Part shown: piece by piece, positions 1 through 10,077 of the stretch
How the letters are laid out: each line of letters begins with the position of its first letter
How positions within the stretch are numbered: the stretch's first letter is position 1
Origin: Okeania sp. SIO3I5
GTDB lineage: Bacteria; Cyanobacteriota; Cyanobacteriia; Cyanobacteriales; Microcoleaceae
Assembly (NCBI RefSeq): GCF_010672085.1
Contig: NZ_JAAHHT010000041.1
Coordinates: 1 to 59,450 of the forward strand
Direction: 5' to 3'
Length of the DNA stretch: 59,450 bases
Program-made: the position numbers and the translations under genes
The notes under the pieces: model-generated
What the model saw: only the letters and a program-made list of their open reading frames with translations
What the model was told of the DNA's origin: nothing
The model's database searches: none

Positions 1-677
1 AAGGATGTCAAAAATCGGGGTCTCTCAATAAACTCTCTATCTGAGGTTGTCAAAAACTTCTCCAAACCCAAATCTATACCTATCGCTTCTCCGTGAGGTT
101 GAGCTTCTGGTCTCGATACCTCAGACTGGAGCGTGAGTACTACGAACCACCTATCTGCCTTCCTTAATACCCTTGCTTGCTTGACTACAACACCTTCTGG
201 AATAGGTCGGTGCAAGTTGATGGGTATTTTTCCTATCTTGGGGAGAGAAATCTGCCAACCTGTAATCGGGTTAGTTTTAAATTGAGGAAACAGCATGGAC
301 TTTATTTGGCCAAACTTCTTAAAGCGAGGAAAGCCGTACCCTCTTTGCTGGAAATAATTCCAACCATCGTGCAATCTACGAATTGTAGTTTGCAGAACTT
401 GAGAGGGAACTTCTCTGAGTTCTGGGAATGCTTTTTTGGCCAGGGGCAGTGCGTTTTGCTGGTTGTAGTAGGTTGGAAAAGACTTGTTAGCTGGGATGAT
501 GTATTCTTTTGATAGGGAACAATAGTTCAAACTACACTTACGGGCATTCACCCAATCCTTGATTTCCCGCAAGGCATAGTTGTACACTTTGCGAGATATT
601 TCCAACCAATGGAGCATAGTTTGCTCTTGGATGGGGTCGGGGTGAAGTCGATAACGATAGTTGATGGTTAGAGTCAT
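1..677 (-). CDS. tnpB: IS200/IS605-type TnpB, N-terminal part, runs off the window
   Basis: Reading the minus strand from the ATG at 675-677 gives an uninterrupted frame of about 225 codons to the window edge. It shows a typical OrfB/TnpB start (MTLTINYRYRLHPDP), a basic helix-rich middle and the first RuvC-like motif GIDLGLEKFLTTSD near residue 200. TnpB is the RNA-guided DNA endonuclease carried by IS200/IS605 elements and the ancestor of Cas12. The second and third catalytic motifs and the zinc finger would lie outside the window. The last codons (RPRFLTS) leave the usual TnpB sequence exactly where the DNA becomes AAGGATGTCAAAAA, which resembles the right end of an IS200/IS605 element, so the gene may be cut by another insertion at about position 12. 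No stop is visible; whether the gene is active cannot be judged. Confidence 0.85.
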   Translation of the reverse strand, partial: MTLTINYRYRLHPDPIQEQTMLHWLEISRKVYNYALREIKDWVNARKCSLNYCSLSKEYIIPANKSFPTYYNQQNALPLAKKAFPELREVPSQVLQTTIRRLHDGWNYFQQRGYGFPRFKKFGQIKSMLFPQFKTNPITGWQISLPKIGKIPINLHRPIPEGVVVKQARVLRKADRWFVVLTLQSEVSRPEAQPHGEAIGIDLGLEKFLTTSDREFIERPRFLTS

Positions 678-730
678 ACAAAAATTCTAACACAGTCGGG
701 ATTACTCTATAGCTCTATATCTATACTGTT

Positions 731-766
731 GCAGATTTTTTCCGTTCAATCCCGGAAAAAATCTGC
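731..766. other. Perfect 14-bp stem hairpin upstream of tnpB
   Basis: The arms GCAGATTTTTTCCG (731-744) and CGGAAAAAATCTGC (753-766) pair perfectly around an 8-nt loop. It sits just upstream of the minus-strand tnpB, where IS200/IS605 elements carry their left-end hairpin, or it could be a bidirectional terminator-like structure. Which of the two cannot be decided from sequence. Confidence 0.5.
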
Positions 767-1149
767 TTGAGGGGTCCATGTATCCCGAGGCTCATCTTTC
801 AGATAGAGCGCGCGACTTATAGCCCCTCAAACTCTCCATCAGTTAAATTTTACCAAACTTCTGAGCCAGAAAATTTTCTGTGTAGAAGATTGGGTTGTGT
901 ATGCCTAATCTACAACAAAGCTAGTCTAAACTATCTAGACTACAATAACTAAACTGATATAAAGTCAAGTTTTCGCTCCTTATGGAAAAAAGTGCAACTC
1001 AAAAAAGCTCGGTTATAGAAACCTTATGGTATCTTTGTCTAGGATTAAATTTTTGAGAGACAGTCGGGAGTGGAAATTAGGCACTTGCAGAAAAAGATTG
1101 AAAAATCCTCTCATGCTCTCTTACTTTTAAGATTAGAATCAGATTTTTC

Positions 1150-1995
1150 CCACGATCAAATCTTTCCATCCATCCTTAAATAGAAAACCACCAACATTGT
1201 CATTTTCTTAAGCTCCTAAAAAATCGGCGCGTCAAAAGATTTTTACTTCCATCACCACAATTTTTGTGATATCATAAATATTAACTGGGGTAATTCGCCC
1301 ATACACATGACTTTTTATTCAACTAAGTTTTCTGGTTTAGGCACAATCAGGTATTTAGGAATTTTCCCTACAAACAATCAATGGCAAAAATATTTTCATC
1401 TTCTGGAGCTTGCAACAAATACTTGTTTATCCATCATCAAATCTTTCCATCAATGCCTGAATAGAAAACCACCAACATTTTCATTTTCTGAGAGCTACGT
1501 AGAAAAAACGGCGCGTCAAAAGATTTTGGCTTCCATCCACACAATTTTTGTGATATCATAAATATTAACTGGGGTAATTCGCCCATGCATATGACTTTTT
1601 ATTCAACCAAGAATTGTATAATTTATCAGCGATCGCGAATTTGTTTACATTCTTTTTTCAACTAAATTTTCTGGTTCAGGCATAATCAAGTATTCACGAA
1701 TTTTCCCTACAAACAATCAATGCCAAAAATATTTTCATCTTCTGAAGCTTCCAACAAAAAGTTGTTTTTCGATCATCAAATCTTTCCATCACTGCCTGAA
1801 TAGAAAACCACCAACATTTTCATTTTATGAAGCTCCTAAAAAATCGGCGCGTCAAAAGATTTTGGCTTCCATCCACACAATTTTTGTGATATCATAAAGA
1901 TTAACTGGGGTAACTCGCCTCCACACATGACTTTTTGTTCAACTCAAAATTGCATGATTGATCGGCGATCGCGAACTTTTTTTTACATTCTTTTT
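1150..1995. repeat. Triplicated non-coding repeat, about 280-340 bp unit
   Basis: The block containing ATCAAATCTTTCCATC, AGAAAACCACCAACATT, GGCGCGTCAAAAGATTTT and TTTTTGTGATATCATAAA occurs three times, with the first motif at about 1156, 1436 and 1775. The second spacing is longer because of an extra segment with a HIP1 site (about 1629); a similar segment follows copy three (about 1966). The copies differ by scattered substitutions. No open frame is conserved between copies; short frames here fall inside the repeat. The whole 678-2181 spacer carries no supported gene. It lies upstream of dapB and may contain its promoter, but none is assignable. Confidence 0.75.
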
Positions 1996-2181
1996 TCAAA
2001 ATAGTATTAAAATATAGACTTTGCCCAAATTAAGGAACAGGAAACCTCTATAGGAGGGATCTACTAATTCCAGAACCATGAAGCGCTATAGACAAAAAAG
2101 CGTCAGAAACCCCTAGCTCAACGTAGTAGCGAGGAGCAGTTCAATGCCAATCTTCTTTTTATGTATTAATCAATTAAAATT

Positions 2182-3009
2182 ATGATCAGCCAAACTTCTA
2201 TTCCAATAATTGTCAGTGGTGCAGCAGGTAAGATGGGTCGTGAAGTAATAAAAACTGTCGCAAATGCTAGTGACATGACTCTGTTTGGTGCAATAGAGCG
2301 TCAACCAGAATATATAGGTCAAGATATTGGTGAGATAGCTGGTTGTGGTCCTCTAGAAATACCAATTCTTAACGATTTAGAGGGGATTTTAGTAATGGCA
2401 GCTCAGGAAAAACAACCTGCCGTAATGGTTGACTTTACTCACCCAGATAGCGTTTATCAAAATGTCCGTTCTGCTATTGCTTATGGAGTCAGACCTGTCG
2501 TCGGAACTACAGGTCTGAGTCAAGCACAAATTCAAGATTTGGCCGAATTTGCCGAAAAAGCCAGTATTGGTGCCCTAATAATTCCCAACTTCTCTATTGG
2601 TATGGTTTTGCTTCAACAAGCAGCGATCGCCGCTTCCCAGCATTTCGACCATGTAGAAATTATTGAGTTGCACCACAATCAAAAAGCTGATGCTCCTAGT
2701 GGAACTGCAATTAAAACTGCAGAAATGTTATCAGAATTAGGAAAAAGCTACAATGTGCCCAATGTGGAAGAAACAGAGAAAATAGAAGGTGCTAGAGGTG
2801 GTTTAGCAGATGAAGGAATCCGTATCCATAGTGTACGCTTACCAGGTTTAATTGCTCATCAAGAAGTAATATTTGGTGGGCCTGGTCAAATTTACACTTT
2901 ACGACATGATACAACAGATAGGTCTTGCTATATGCCCGGAGTTTTGTTAGCCATTCGTAAAGTCCAATCTTTAACCAAACTCATTTATGGTTTAGAGAAG
3001 ATACTTTAG
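2182..3009 (+). CDS. dapB: 4-hydroxy-tetrahydrodipicolinate reductase
   Basis: A 275-residue protein of normal DapB length. It reduces 4-hydroxy-tetrahydrodipicolinate with NAD(P)H in the diaminopimelate/lysine pathway, which supplies peptidoglycan and lysine, and acts in the cytoplasm. Visible signatures are the N-terminal dinucleotide-binding loop [12 protein letters not shown] (residues 11-22), the segment VVGTTGLS (about 107-114), and the DapB signature around [15 protein letters not shown] (about 162-176) with the catalytic His and the Lys/Gly-Thr substrate contacts. The ATG at 2182 keeps the canonical N-terminus; no clear Shine-Dalgarno is present. The gene stands alone on the plus strand behind a long repeat-filled spacer and faces the next gene tail to tail. 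Nothing is damaged. Confidence 0.96.
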   Translation: MISQTSIPIIVSGAAGKMGREVIKTVANASDMTLFGAIERQPEYIGQDIGEIAGCGPLEIPILNDLEGILVMAAQEKQPAVMVDFTHPDSVYQNVRSAIAYGVRPVVGTTGLSQAQIQDLAEFAEKASIGALIIPNFSIGMVLLQQAAIAASQHFDHVEIIELHHNQKADAPSGTAIKTAEMLSELGKSYNVPNVEETEKIEGARGGLADEGIRIHSVRLPGLIAHQEVIFGGPGQIYTLRHDTTDRSCYMPGVLLAIRKVQSLTKLIYGLEKIL

Positions 3010-3209
3010 GTTTGACTTCCTTAGGGGGAAGTCGTCCTTGTTCGCGCCATGAGCAACGCTAGGATGAAAGCTAGTATTATTTATTGAGTTTACCCTGCAT
3101 TCTTGTACTTTTTTTAGAGAAACGGGGGGAGGACATCACCTCTGTATAACAAATATATATAGAGTTGAAGAATCCTGGGGTGTCACCAAAGCACATTATC
3201 GGGAGTATG

Positions 3210-4217
3210 TCAAGAAGAACTACTGCGTCTACTACGTCTACTCTGGCGAGAACGAGTTGAGATATCATATTCTAGGACTGCGCCTATTCCAAATAGAATC
3301 GCAGTAAACACAAAAAATACCTCCAATAGACCTCCAGATTCATATTCTCCAGCCGCCTGAGTATCTGCCCACTTAAAATACATATCAGCAATGTATAGTG
3401 AAAAAGTAGCAGCAGCAATCATCCGCCAGGACTGAGAAAAACGTCCTCCCCAAAAAGCTAGAAGTAAGGCTGTAGCAATAATTAGTAGAAATACATCGGC
3501 AATAATATAGAATAAATTCAAGCTATAAGAAAAAGGTTCTAATTTCTCATCTAGAGCAAGAACCCAAGATGGAGCTAAATTAGCCGATACTTCTTCTATT
3601 ATATCTACCTCTTCCAAAGCTGTAGCATCTGGCGTAGGCAATAGGCCAAAAAGTGAAGGATCGGCTACCCAAACAGCCAAAGCAACTCCTCCAACTGCCA
3701 CTACCAACAAAACTACCCACTGCCAAACTTCTAAATTTAGCCTTTTGGAAGTTACAGCTAAGGTCATACCCCAACCTAAGAATATGTAGGAAAAAACGTA
3801 AAATATATCTGCCAATGATACATCTGGGTCTAATTCCCAGATTAGTTCCCAGCAACCAAACACAACACCAGCAATAAAGTAAAATAACAATCCTAAACCA
3901 ATACCCATCCAAACATTACGACCACTAACCATTTGAGGACTTTGCCAGTTTCTCAAGCAAATTATACTGGCTACTAAGTAAGCCCCTAGTTCAAATATAT
4001 AAGTGCCATAAGAATACCAGGATGGTAATTCCTCCCCTGGTAGAGGTACACTAAATAGTAGAAAAAATAATAGGGCTAGTACACCCCAGACAAGACCTGT
4101 AATTACAATAGTCTGGGCTGAAAATAAGGACTTAGTAAGGGTAGATGATTTTTCTGAAGTGCTGCTCATAGGAATATTTTCATCAAACGTTACTTTTAAC
4201 AGATATTTTATCCCCAT
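3210..4217 (-). CDS. Multi-pass membrane protein, function unknown
   Basis: A 335-residue protein with about eight hydrophobic helices (residues roughly 35-60, 72-90, 104-125, 138-158, 168-188, 232-256, 263-282 and 300-318). The motif DPDVSLADIFYVFSYIFL resembles the membrane modules that precede GGDEF or kinase domains in some signalling proteins, but no output domain follows. The C-terminus is a basic/serine tail (RSRQSRRSRRSSSS). The start may be the ATG at 4217 or the second Met at 4169 (MSSTSEK), which removes an unconvincing 16-residue extension. It converges on dapB. I cannot assign a function; a sensory or scaffold role is only inference. Confidence 0.7.
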   Translation of the reverse strand: MGIKYLLKVTFDENIPMSSTSEKSSTLTKSLFSAQTIVITGLVWGVLALLFFLLFSVPLPGEELPSWYSYGTYIFELGAYLVASIICLRNWQSPQMVSGRNVWMGIGLGLLFYFIAGVVFGCWELIWELDPDVSLADIFYVFSYIFLGWGMTLAVTSKRLNLEVWQWVVLLVVAVGGVALAVWVADPSLFGLLPTPDATALEEVDIIEEVSANLAPSWVLALDEKLEPFSYSLNLFYIIADVFLLIIATALLLAFWGGRFSQSWRMIAAATFSLYIADMYFKWADTQAAGEYESGGLLEVFFVFTAILFGIGAVLEYDISTRSRQSRRSRRSSSS

Positions 4218-5152
4218 TTGTCAACACTTTTACTTGTATTTTCAGATTGATTTATCAAGGTTATTTTCACAAGGGAAAAATAGACTGATAAAATTGAAAA
4301 AATAGTGCTAGCTTTAGGGATTTATGGGTTAATAAATCGACATTTCATTTTTTTTTAAATTAATGATGTCAATATTGATTAATTTTACATATATCAATAA
4401 AAATCAGAAAAAATCAACATTAATTAAAAATGCTATTTAAAGATCATCTTATGTAATTTTCTAAGTTAATGATTAATTACTATTTTAACAGCTTTGTTAA
4501 TACCATTAAGGATTTTATGGTTGCCCTTTACAGTAATCCCACTGAGCTTATTTGATCGATCTTCTTGAAGTTGATTTTCTTTGATAGTTGATATTTATTT
4601 GATTTTACCAAGGTTTGATTGATTTAATTGGCAATATTATCATAATTAAGACCTAAATGATTCAGTTATAGTTTTCAGTATTTTTTGTGTTGCTTGTGAG
4701 TTTACAACTCTATAGTGATTATTGTTTTTGTAGACTTTTTCAAAGTCAAATTTTCCATTAGCAAAGCCAGCCTTAAAATATAACTTTCTCGAATAAGAAT
4801 AATCTATTCTATTGTTAGTTATTTTATTTTACTGTTCACATAAGAATGTTAAAATGGCAATTAATTTGTCATTTCAACCAACTAAAACTTGCTGACAAGC
4901 ATACACTTTTATAAAGTAAAATATTCTTGTTAATTATACCAGATAACAGGACAAATTTAGTAGTCTAAGTTATTCATGTCGGCGACTGGCTGAAACGGAT
5001 TTCTAGTGTTCATCCCTACTCTAAAACATACATTTATCTCAAGCTGGCTTTTTAGTAAAACTTAATTATGTAACTTTGTTACATTTAGATTAACTAATAT
5101 CAATATTTAGTTTTCATCAAAAACTAATGCTTCTGTTTATAAGCTGTTAAAA
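4218..5152. other. AT-rich intergenic region, no gene seen
   Basis: About 935 bp of very AT-rich DNA between two minus-strand genes. No open frame of believable length, no tRNA and no recognised transposon debris. It probably holds the promoter of the membrane protein gene, but no element can be named with confidence. Confidence 0.5.
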
Positions 5153-5824
5153 TTACTTTACTGCCCATTTTTTACCTTCAGGAAATTGATTCAGCCAAGC
5201 CATAAACTGAGTTCTCTCAGGATTAGCCATAGGTTCTAGGATTTCATCAATACCTTCAGCAAAATTGGAATTACCAAAATATTCTTCCCCTAAACGATGG
5301 ACTTCTTGCAGTAAAGTATAAAGGTGAACTTCCCGCCAGGAAGGTAGTTGTAATTTTGTCAGAGGATCGTCTGTCAATAAAGCTTTAATTGTATCGGCAG
5401 AATCTATATCAGGAAAGTTTTTTCCCTTAAGGACTTTGCTAAAATCCTTCTGAAAGGACTTGGCCTGTCTATTGCCCAGTAAATCTTCTACATCAAAGTA
5501 AACTGCTTGTACCAGCAACAAACAACCCTGAATACAAGCATAAGTAACAGTTTCATCCTCTTTTGAGTCTTCGCTGGCAAGTTGATCCAAGCGAATTTTA
5601 CCCCAAACACTATATCGGTCAGGTTCCTCTAGTAAAACACAAGCTTTACCATGATTATCTGTTAAATCCCGCCAGAAAGCTCTCGCTTCTTCAGCTTGCT
5701 CTGCCTTAAAGACATTGATTAGGCGAAAAGTTTGTCCTTGATAATTAAGAATAGGGATCTTTTGATCCCGTTTTGGGTGTGTAATACTTGTAATTTCAAC
5801 ATCTTGCCTTTTCAGAATAAACAT
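5153..5824 (-). CDS. Conserved cyanobacterial protein, function unknown (Npun_F0813-like)
   Basis: A 223-residue soluble protein starting at the ATG 5822-5824. The sequence (for example YQGQTFRLINVF, EARAFWRDLTDN, CVLLEEPDRYSVWGKIRLDQ) matches a protein I recall as widely conserved in cyanobacteria and listed as the Npun_F0813 family; this is from memory. No catalytic motif, signal peptide or membrane segment is visible; the composition suggests a compact alpha/beta cytoplasmic protein. It stands alone between two AT-rich spacers. Function is not known to me. Confidence 0.72.
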   Translation of the reverse strand: MFILKRQDVEITSITHPKRDQKIPILNYQGQTFRLINVFKAEQAEEARAFWRDLTDNHGKACVLLEEPDRYSVWGKIRLDQLASEDSKEDETVTYACIQGCLLLVQAVYFDVEDLLGNRQAKSFQKDFSKVLKGKNFPDIDSADTIKALLTDDPLTKLQLPSWREVHLYTLLQEVHRLGEEYFGNSNFAEGIDEILEPMANPERTQFMAWLNQFPEGKKWAVK

Positions 5825-6049
5825 GAGACTTTAATTAGACTTCCATCATCATCTGGGGTACTTTTGGTATAATTGTAATCCGTTATCAGAAACCTACAAA
5901 AATCAGTAAAATCTATGACGATCTGACTGAGTGACTGTCTATTTCTGTTTCTGCTCCGTTCTGGAAGTGTAAGCACTCACCAGTCTAAAGTTTGTGACGG
6001 GTGTTTGATTAGCAACGCTGGCGCGAAGCACCTGTTTCGGATCAGAAAT

Positions 6050-6121
6050 CTAACGGCCCTCCATAGCTAGTAGATTCTTGGCTGCATTCAAGTCTATATC
6101 ACAACTGAAACTCCATCCTCT
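6050..6121 (-). pseudogene. tnpB C-terminal scrap
   Basis: On the minus strand the frame RGWSFSCDIDLNAAKNLLAM followed by EGR and a stop matches the last zinc-finger Cys and the third RuvC motif (D-x-N-A-A-x-N) of TnpB. Nothing upstream continues the protein, so it is an isolated fragment of an IS200/IS605 element. It lies in a spacer (5825-6904) that holds no intact gene. Confidence 0.6.
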
Positions 6122-6819
6122 ACTTCCTATTGACTATCCTCCACCAAAGGTAGATATAAGGATATTAGGGAATAGACGGCAATTTGGAATATTCAATCTT
6201 GAAATAGAGAATAACATTTTTATTATGCCTAATTAATGAGACTCAACCTTGATATAGTTGATATAACTAAAGGGGACAACCCTAAACTTTATAGTCTGGA
6301 AATGAGCAATGCTTATGGACATATCAATCTCTCTCAGTTGATTGACAGGTTGGCTGATAAGTTGGGTGGATCAAATTATAATCAACTATTATACCCATAA
6401 GGTTAATGGGGGAGAATATCAATCCCTTTTTTTTTCATTTTTCCATTTCCAAACTTTTTAAGCAGGTACCCATCTCTAATAGCAGTTTGATAAATGTTTG
6501 ATACAAATCAAGGAGCTTGATTATAACTGTTGATTTTTTGTATAAAGTTCTTGATTTGATTGAGAGGGTATCTATAAAAATCAAAAATTAAGCCTTGATG
6601 TAGGGTGGGTTAGGGGGCAATAATCTTACAAAATCACTCTGGAGATTTCTCTGACCGCTGTAACCCAGTAAGTAGAGATATTTGAAGCGTTTCTTTAGAT
6701 TTATTTTACAGATACCTTCTGAGGGACAAAATTTATCATTTTCCTTTCTTCTTTTTTTCTACGAATTTCATAAACTTAGGCTACATTCTCTATCTGATAT
6801 TAAGATTATATTTGACACT

Positions 6820-6840
6820 CCACGGACTAAAGTCGCGTGG
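6820..6840 (-). mobile_element. IS200/IS605-type right-end hairpin
   Basis: CCACG-GACT-AA-AGTC-G-CGTGG forms a hairpin with one unpaired base, flanked on the outside by TTTGACA. It lies just beyond the 3' end of the degenerate tnpB (minus strand), the place where these elements carry the right-end hairpin that also forms the 3' part of the guide RNA. The assignment rests on position and shape. Confidence 0.5.
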
Positions 6841-6904
6841 ATTCTTAAGGGTCATCAATTTGAAGTGACTTCACTCGGTCAAATTTTACCCTTAATGGCA
6901 TAGT

Positions 6905-8215
6905 CAAAGATGGCTAAGCGTCTGTCCGGGATAAACCCATTCAGGTTACTTTTGGCTCCAATATTTGCAGCACCGTTAGCATCAACATTTATCAATTTTC
7001 CTTACTTAGTTTTGTACAAACCACGCTGTATTCGTTTGCCACTAAAACTATATTCAGTTGGATTATCAGCATTGTAAACAGGCATCTTAATCCTTGTCTA
7101 GAAAACTTGCTTTAGACGTATAAGATTCCTCTGAATAATTAATAATTAATAATTAATAATTAAATAATTCAGTTGGATTGGTCTCCCCTTTCAAGGAGAA
7201 ACAAATAATTTTTTCCCTTTTAGTAAATCATCTACCTTTTATGGAGAGGTAATTATCCATTATTCATTATTCATTATCCATTATCCATTAATGAAACATA
7301 GCTTTTAGTTTGAACCTAAAAATATTGTGTGGTATTTGTACCAACTTCTGATTAGTTTTTTTGCCTAAGTTGATATTTTTTTTCATCCCTGGATTAACAC
7401 CTACAACAATAGTAGATATTTTGTTTTCACTGCACCAGTTGATTAAATATCTAGCAGCTTTATTTAAGTAATCTCTAACTTTATTGTTTCGATTTACTAT
7501 AATGTTTACTTGCTTTTTGGTTAAACCTTTAATGGCTTGCTTATCTTTTATAGACTGCAACCTATAATTTTCTTTGTTGAACCACTGGTTAATTGATTTA
7601 AGTTTTCTACCGTCCAAAATAAACGATGACCCATTGTTTAATACACAAGCTGCGTTGCATGGAACGCAGCTAGATTTTCTAAGCTAAGGTCTATAGAAGC
7701 GTGCATTATCAGATTTTACTACTGGCTGTGGTTCATCTTCTGTAATAAATTCAACTTCAAAAAATCTAGCATTAAATCTAGGAATTATTCTAACTTCCTT
7801 GAGATTATTATCTGCTAATCTTTCAGGAAAAGGGATTTTTACTACACCATATTTATCCTTAAAATTCCTAGACATTGGGATATTAAAATATCCATCTTTC
7901 ACCCTAATTCTGGGTATTATTAAAGGAAAATAACCTTCCTTCTTTAGATATCTAGGTAATCGTATTTGCTCAAACCGATAAAGTCCTTCTTGAGATTTTT
8001 GGACTAAGTTAAAAAACGACTTAAAAGACCTATCTACAACTTTTAAAGTTTGTTGTGCAATATCAGTTTGAAGTAGCCGATAATTTTCATTATCTTTGCA
8101 GTAATGGTAATTTGACTCGTATCTGAGATATCTACCCTCAGCAAAATAGAATTGCCTGACAGAATAAAGTCCTACATTATACATATTTTTGGACAATCTG
8201 CACAATTACCTCATA
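6905..8215 (-). pseudogene. tnpB: Degenerate IS200/IS605 tnpB with nested insertions
   Basis: Minus-strand fragments in order give one TnpB. The N-terminal part (8205-7684; CRLSKNMYNVGLYSVRQFYF) lacks its first residues. A frameshift follows just before the RuvC motif (SIDLSLENLAA). A 22-bp perfect-arm palindrome at 7649-7670 interrupts the gene and shifts frame again. The middle part (7617-7288; ILDGRKLKSINQWFNKEN) is followed by a repeat insertion of about 200 bp (about 7095-7290). The C-terminal part (7090-6905; FSGKRIQRGLYKTK, stop, GKLINVDANGAANI) carries an in-frame stop. The protein cannot be active. Removing the insertions would restore an order typical of the family. Confidence 0.82.
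7095..7290. repeat. Small repeat element bracketed by heptamer arrays (copy 1)
   Basis: The insertion in the tnpB wreck has one array of ATTAATA heptamers (about 7139-7165) and one of CATTATT/CATTATC heptamers (about 7257-7290), with a core that carries TACCTCTCC on the minus strand. The same architecture, in the other orientation, occurs at 44535-44690. Confidence 0.55.
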
Positions 8216-8219
8216 GACT

Positions 8220-9184
8220 GAATGCACAACTAAAGATTAAGACTGCCAGAATGCTTAATGTTCGGTGGGTTACGGCGTCAAGTTAAATTTTGGTTACGAT
8301 TCACGCGTTACTGCCGCCTTACCCTCCCCACCCTACGCCTGGATTTAATATTCCTTTTACAAACAGTCTCTCAAGGCTTTAAATTCTTGGCGAGACAAGT
8401 TTCTAATTTTGTTTTTTTGGGTTAAATAAACATGATTTGGTTTTCGCTGTACAATACATATTGTTGCGAAAACTTTCATAGATGTCAAGGCAGCGGAGGG
8501 TAAAACCCGCGCCCGTCGTTTTCCACCAGCCTTTAAAACAAGATGGTTTCACACTTACCGAAAAATTAAGATGATTTCATTCTTGAGATATGATGTGTAG
8601 CGATCTTTGAGTAAATTGGTATTACCTTTTTTCTTCGGCAATTTGTAATATTCTTTTTTTTGCGATTGGTATAACTTATTGCTTTTTGAAACACCCATGC
8701 CTTTAAGGGCAAGATATTCATAATATTCTTTTTTTTACAGTTTGGTATTATAAGGACTTTATGTTATAGTTAGAAAATAACTAAAAGTATTAGACTACTC
8801 TAAAAACCTAACTATTGCTGTGAATAGTATTAGCAATTTTCAGAGTAGAGTTACGGGATTTTTGTCTAGTTAGCTTGTCCATATAAGATAATCTAAAGTA
8901 TGCCTTTAACACAGAAAGAAAGTTTTTTGGGGGCGTGAACTTTACCAGACTTGATAAGTCTACAAACTTATGAAATGAAGTAAGTGGAATGTTTTTTATG
9001 ATAGGTAAAGGCTTTGGAAAAGAAATATTTGAACAATTAGATATCGGAAGGTGTTTAATTGCAGTGAGCCTGGTTAAACCAGCAATCTTGTTAGTGAGAA
9101 AAATTTTTGTTTCTTTAAACCCAATATTATCTTAAACGACTATAATAATTGATATACAACATCAATTTCTGACACATAATAATT
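8220..9184. other. Intergenic region, no gene seen
   Basis: About 965 bp with no believable open frame. It contains several T-rich runs followed by TTTGGTATTA or ATTGGTATTA-like strings (about 8618-8760), which look like a degenerate local repeat. No regulatory element could be named. Confidence 0.4.
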
Positions 9185-9258
9185 GGGTGCGTAACTCAGT
9201 TGGATAGAGTAGCGACCTTCTAAGTCGCGAGTCGCAGGTTCGAATCCTGCCGCACCCG
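9185..9258 (+). tRNA. tRNA-Arg (anticodon UCU)
   Basis: A complete 74-nt cloverleaf. The acceptor arms GGGTGCG and CGCACCC pair fully with discriminator G. The D stem is ACTC/GAGT with GG in the loop, the anticodon stem is GCGAC/GTCGC with loop CTTCTAA (anticodon TCT, reading AGA/AGG), the variable loop is GAGTC, and the T stem is GCAGG/CCTGC with loop TTCGAAT. CCA is not encoded. Confidence 0.97.
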
Positions 9259-9446
9259 TGCAAAAATTTAAAATTTAAAATTATTCCTGGCTGAGTTTGA
9301 GCATTTATAAATGTCCTAACCTATTTTGGTTGCTATATGCTTTATAAACATCTATCAAAAAATAGACAAGTTATGGGCAAGTCTTTGAGAGGTTTTTTTC
9401 TGAGAAAAAGTGTATTGAATAATTATTTTTTTTTGGGACTTAAGTA

Positions 9447-9641
9447 GGGCTTGCTGATTAAACCTAAAAGTATTTACAGATAAAGGTTTTAGCCTTTTTA
9501 GTTCTTGAAAAAGTACCTGATTTTCAGCTCTTCATGCTCAAAAAGTTAACATTGTGTGGCATTGTTGGGCAAAAAAATTCTCCCCTAATCCCCTATTCCC
9601 CTAATCCCCTACCCCTACTAAAAGACTTTTTTAGCAAACCC
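9447..9641. mobile_element. Family B inverted-repeat element (MITE-like), 195 bp
   Basis: The ends GGGCTTGCTGA and (reverse complement) GGGTTTGCTAA are inverted repeats, and both sides are flanked by the identical hexamer TAAGTA (9441-9446 and 9642-9647), a 6-bp target duplication. The interior has no coding capacity. A second copy with its own 6-bp duplication lies at 44714-44953. Confidence 0.75.
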
Positions 9642-9729
9642 TAAGTAGTTTTGCCTAGCTAGCATACTCTTTCTCCGTTCTTAGAAACCTACGATAATCT
9701 ATAGAAATCTATGATTATCTGTTCTATTC

Positions 9730-10048
9730 CTGCTTCCCACATGGTAACGTCGGCGTTATCCAGTCCACAAGCTGTCACGGACGTTCGCCGAAGGCGGAGC
9801 ATAGCTCTCACTGCCCCCCATAGCTAAATTTAACGCTCTTATCAAATCTCGTTCGCAGCTAAAATTGCAGTGTTCGCAATTGAAAACGGGCTCTGATAAA
9901 GACAGAGATTCTTTAACAGTTCCACACCTAGAGCAAGTTTTAGAACTAGGAAACCATCTATCAAAGATGATTAACTCAGCAACCTAATAACTCACACTTG
10001 TACTTTAATTGCCTACGAAACTCATAAAAACCCATATCAGCAATAGCC
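9730..10048 (-). pseudogene. tnpB C-terminal remnant with zinc finger
   Basis: The minus strand encodes IADMGFYEFRRQLKYKCELLG, then after a frameshift VAELIIFDRWFPSSKTCSRCG, ESLSLSEPVFNCEHCNFSC and ERDLIRALNLAMGGSESY. These are the TnpB second RuvC-region tail, four-cysteine zinc ribbon (CSRCG, CEHC) and third RuvC motif. The 5' two thirds are missing; a GAATGGCCATT-type palindrome sits exactly at the 5' break (10050). Inactive. Confidence 0.78.
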
Positions 10049-10049
10049 T

Positions 10050-10077
10050 GTAGGGGCGAATGGCCATTTGCCCCTAC
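10050..10077. repeat. GTAGGGGCGAAT palindrome
   Basis: A 28-bp near-perfect palindrome, arms GTAGGGGCGAATGG and CCATTTGCCCCTAC. The same core occurs inside family A elements (16890s, 23020s, 45640s) and alone or inside other elements at about 22912, 41465 and 41702. Confidence 0.6.

Noticed and set aside
1307-1561. 84-codon frame in the spacer before dapB
   Set aside because: It lies within a triplicated non-coding repeat and is not open in the other copies.
2045-2120. Possible short leader peptide before dapB (AGGAGG then ATGAAGCGCTATAG)
   Set aside because: The spacing of about 19 nt between the purine run and the ATG is too long, and the 12-codon frame has no regulatory character.
6682-6903. 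73-codon plus-strand frame
   Set aside because: It overlaps the right end of a degenerate IS200/IS605 element and has no family character.
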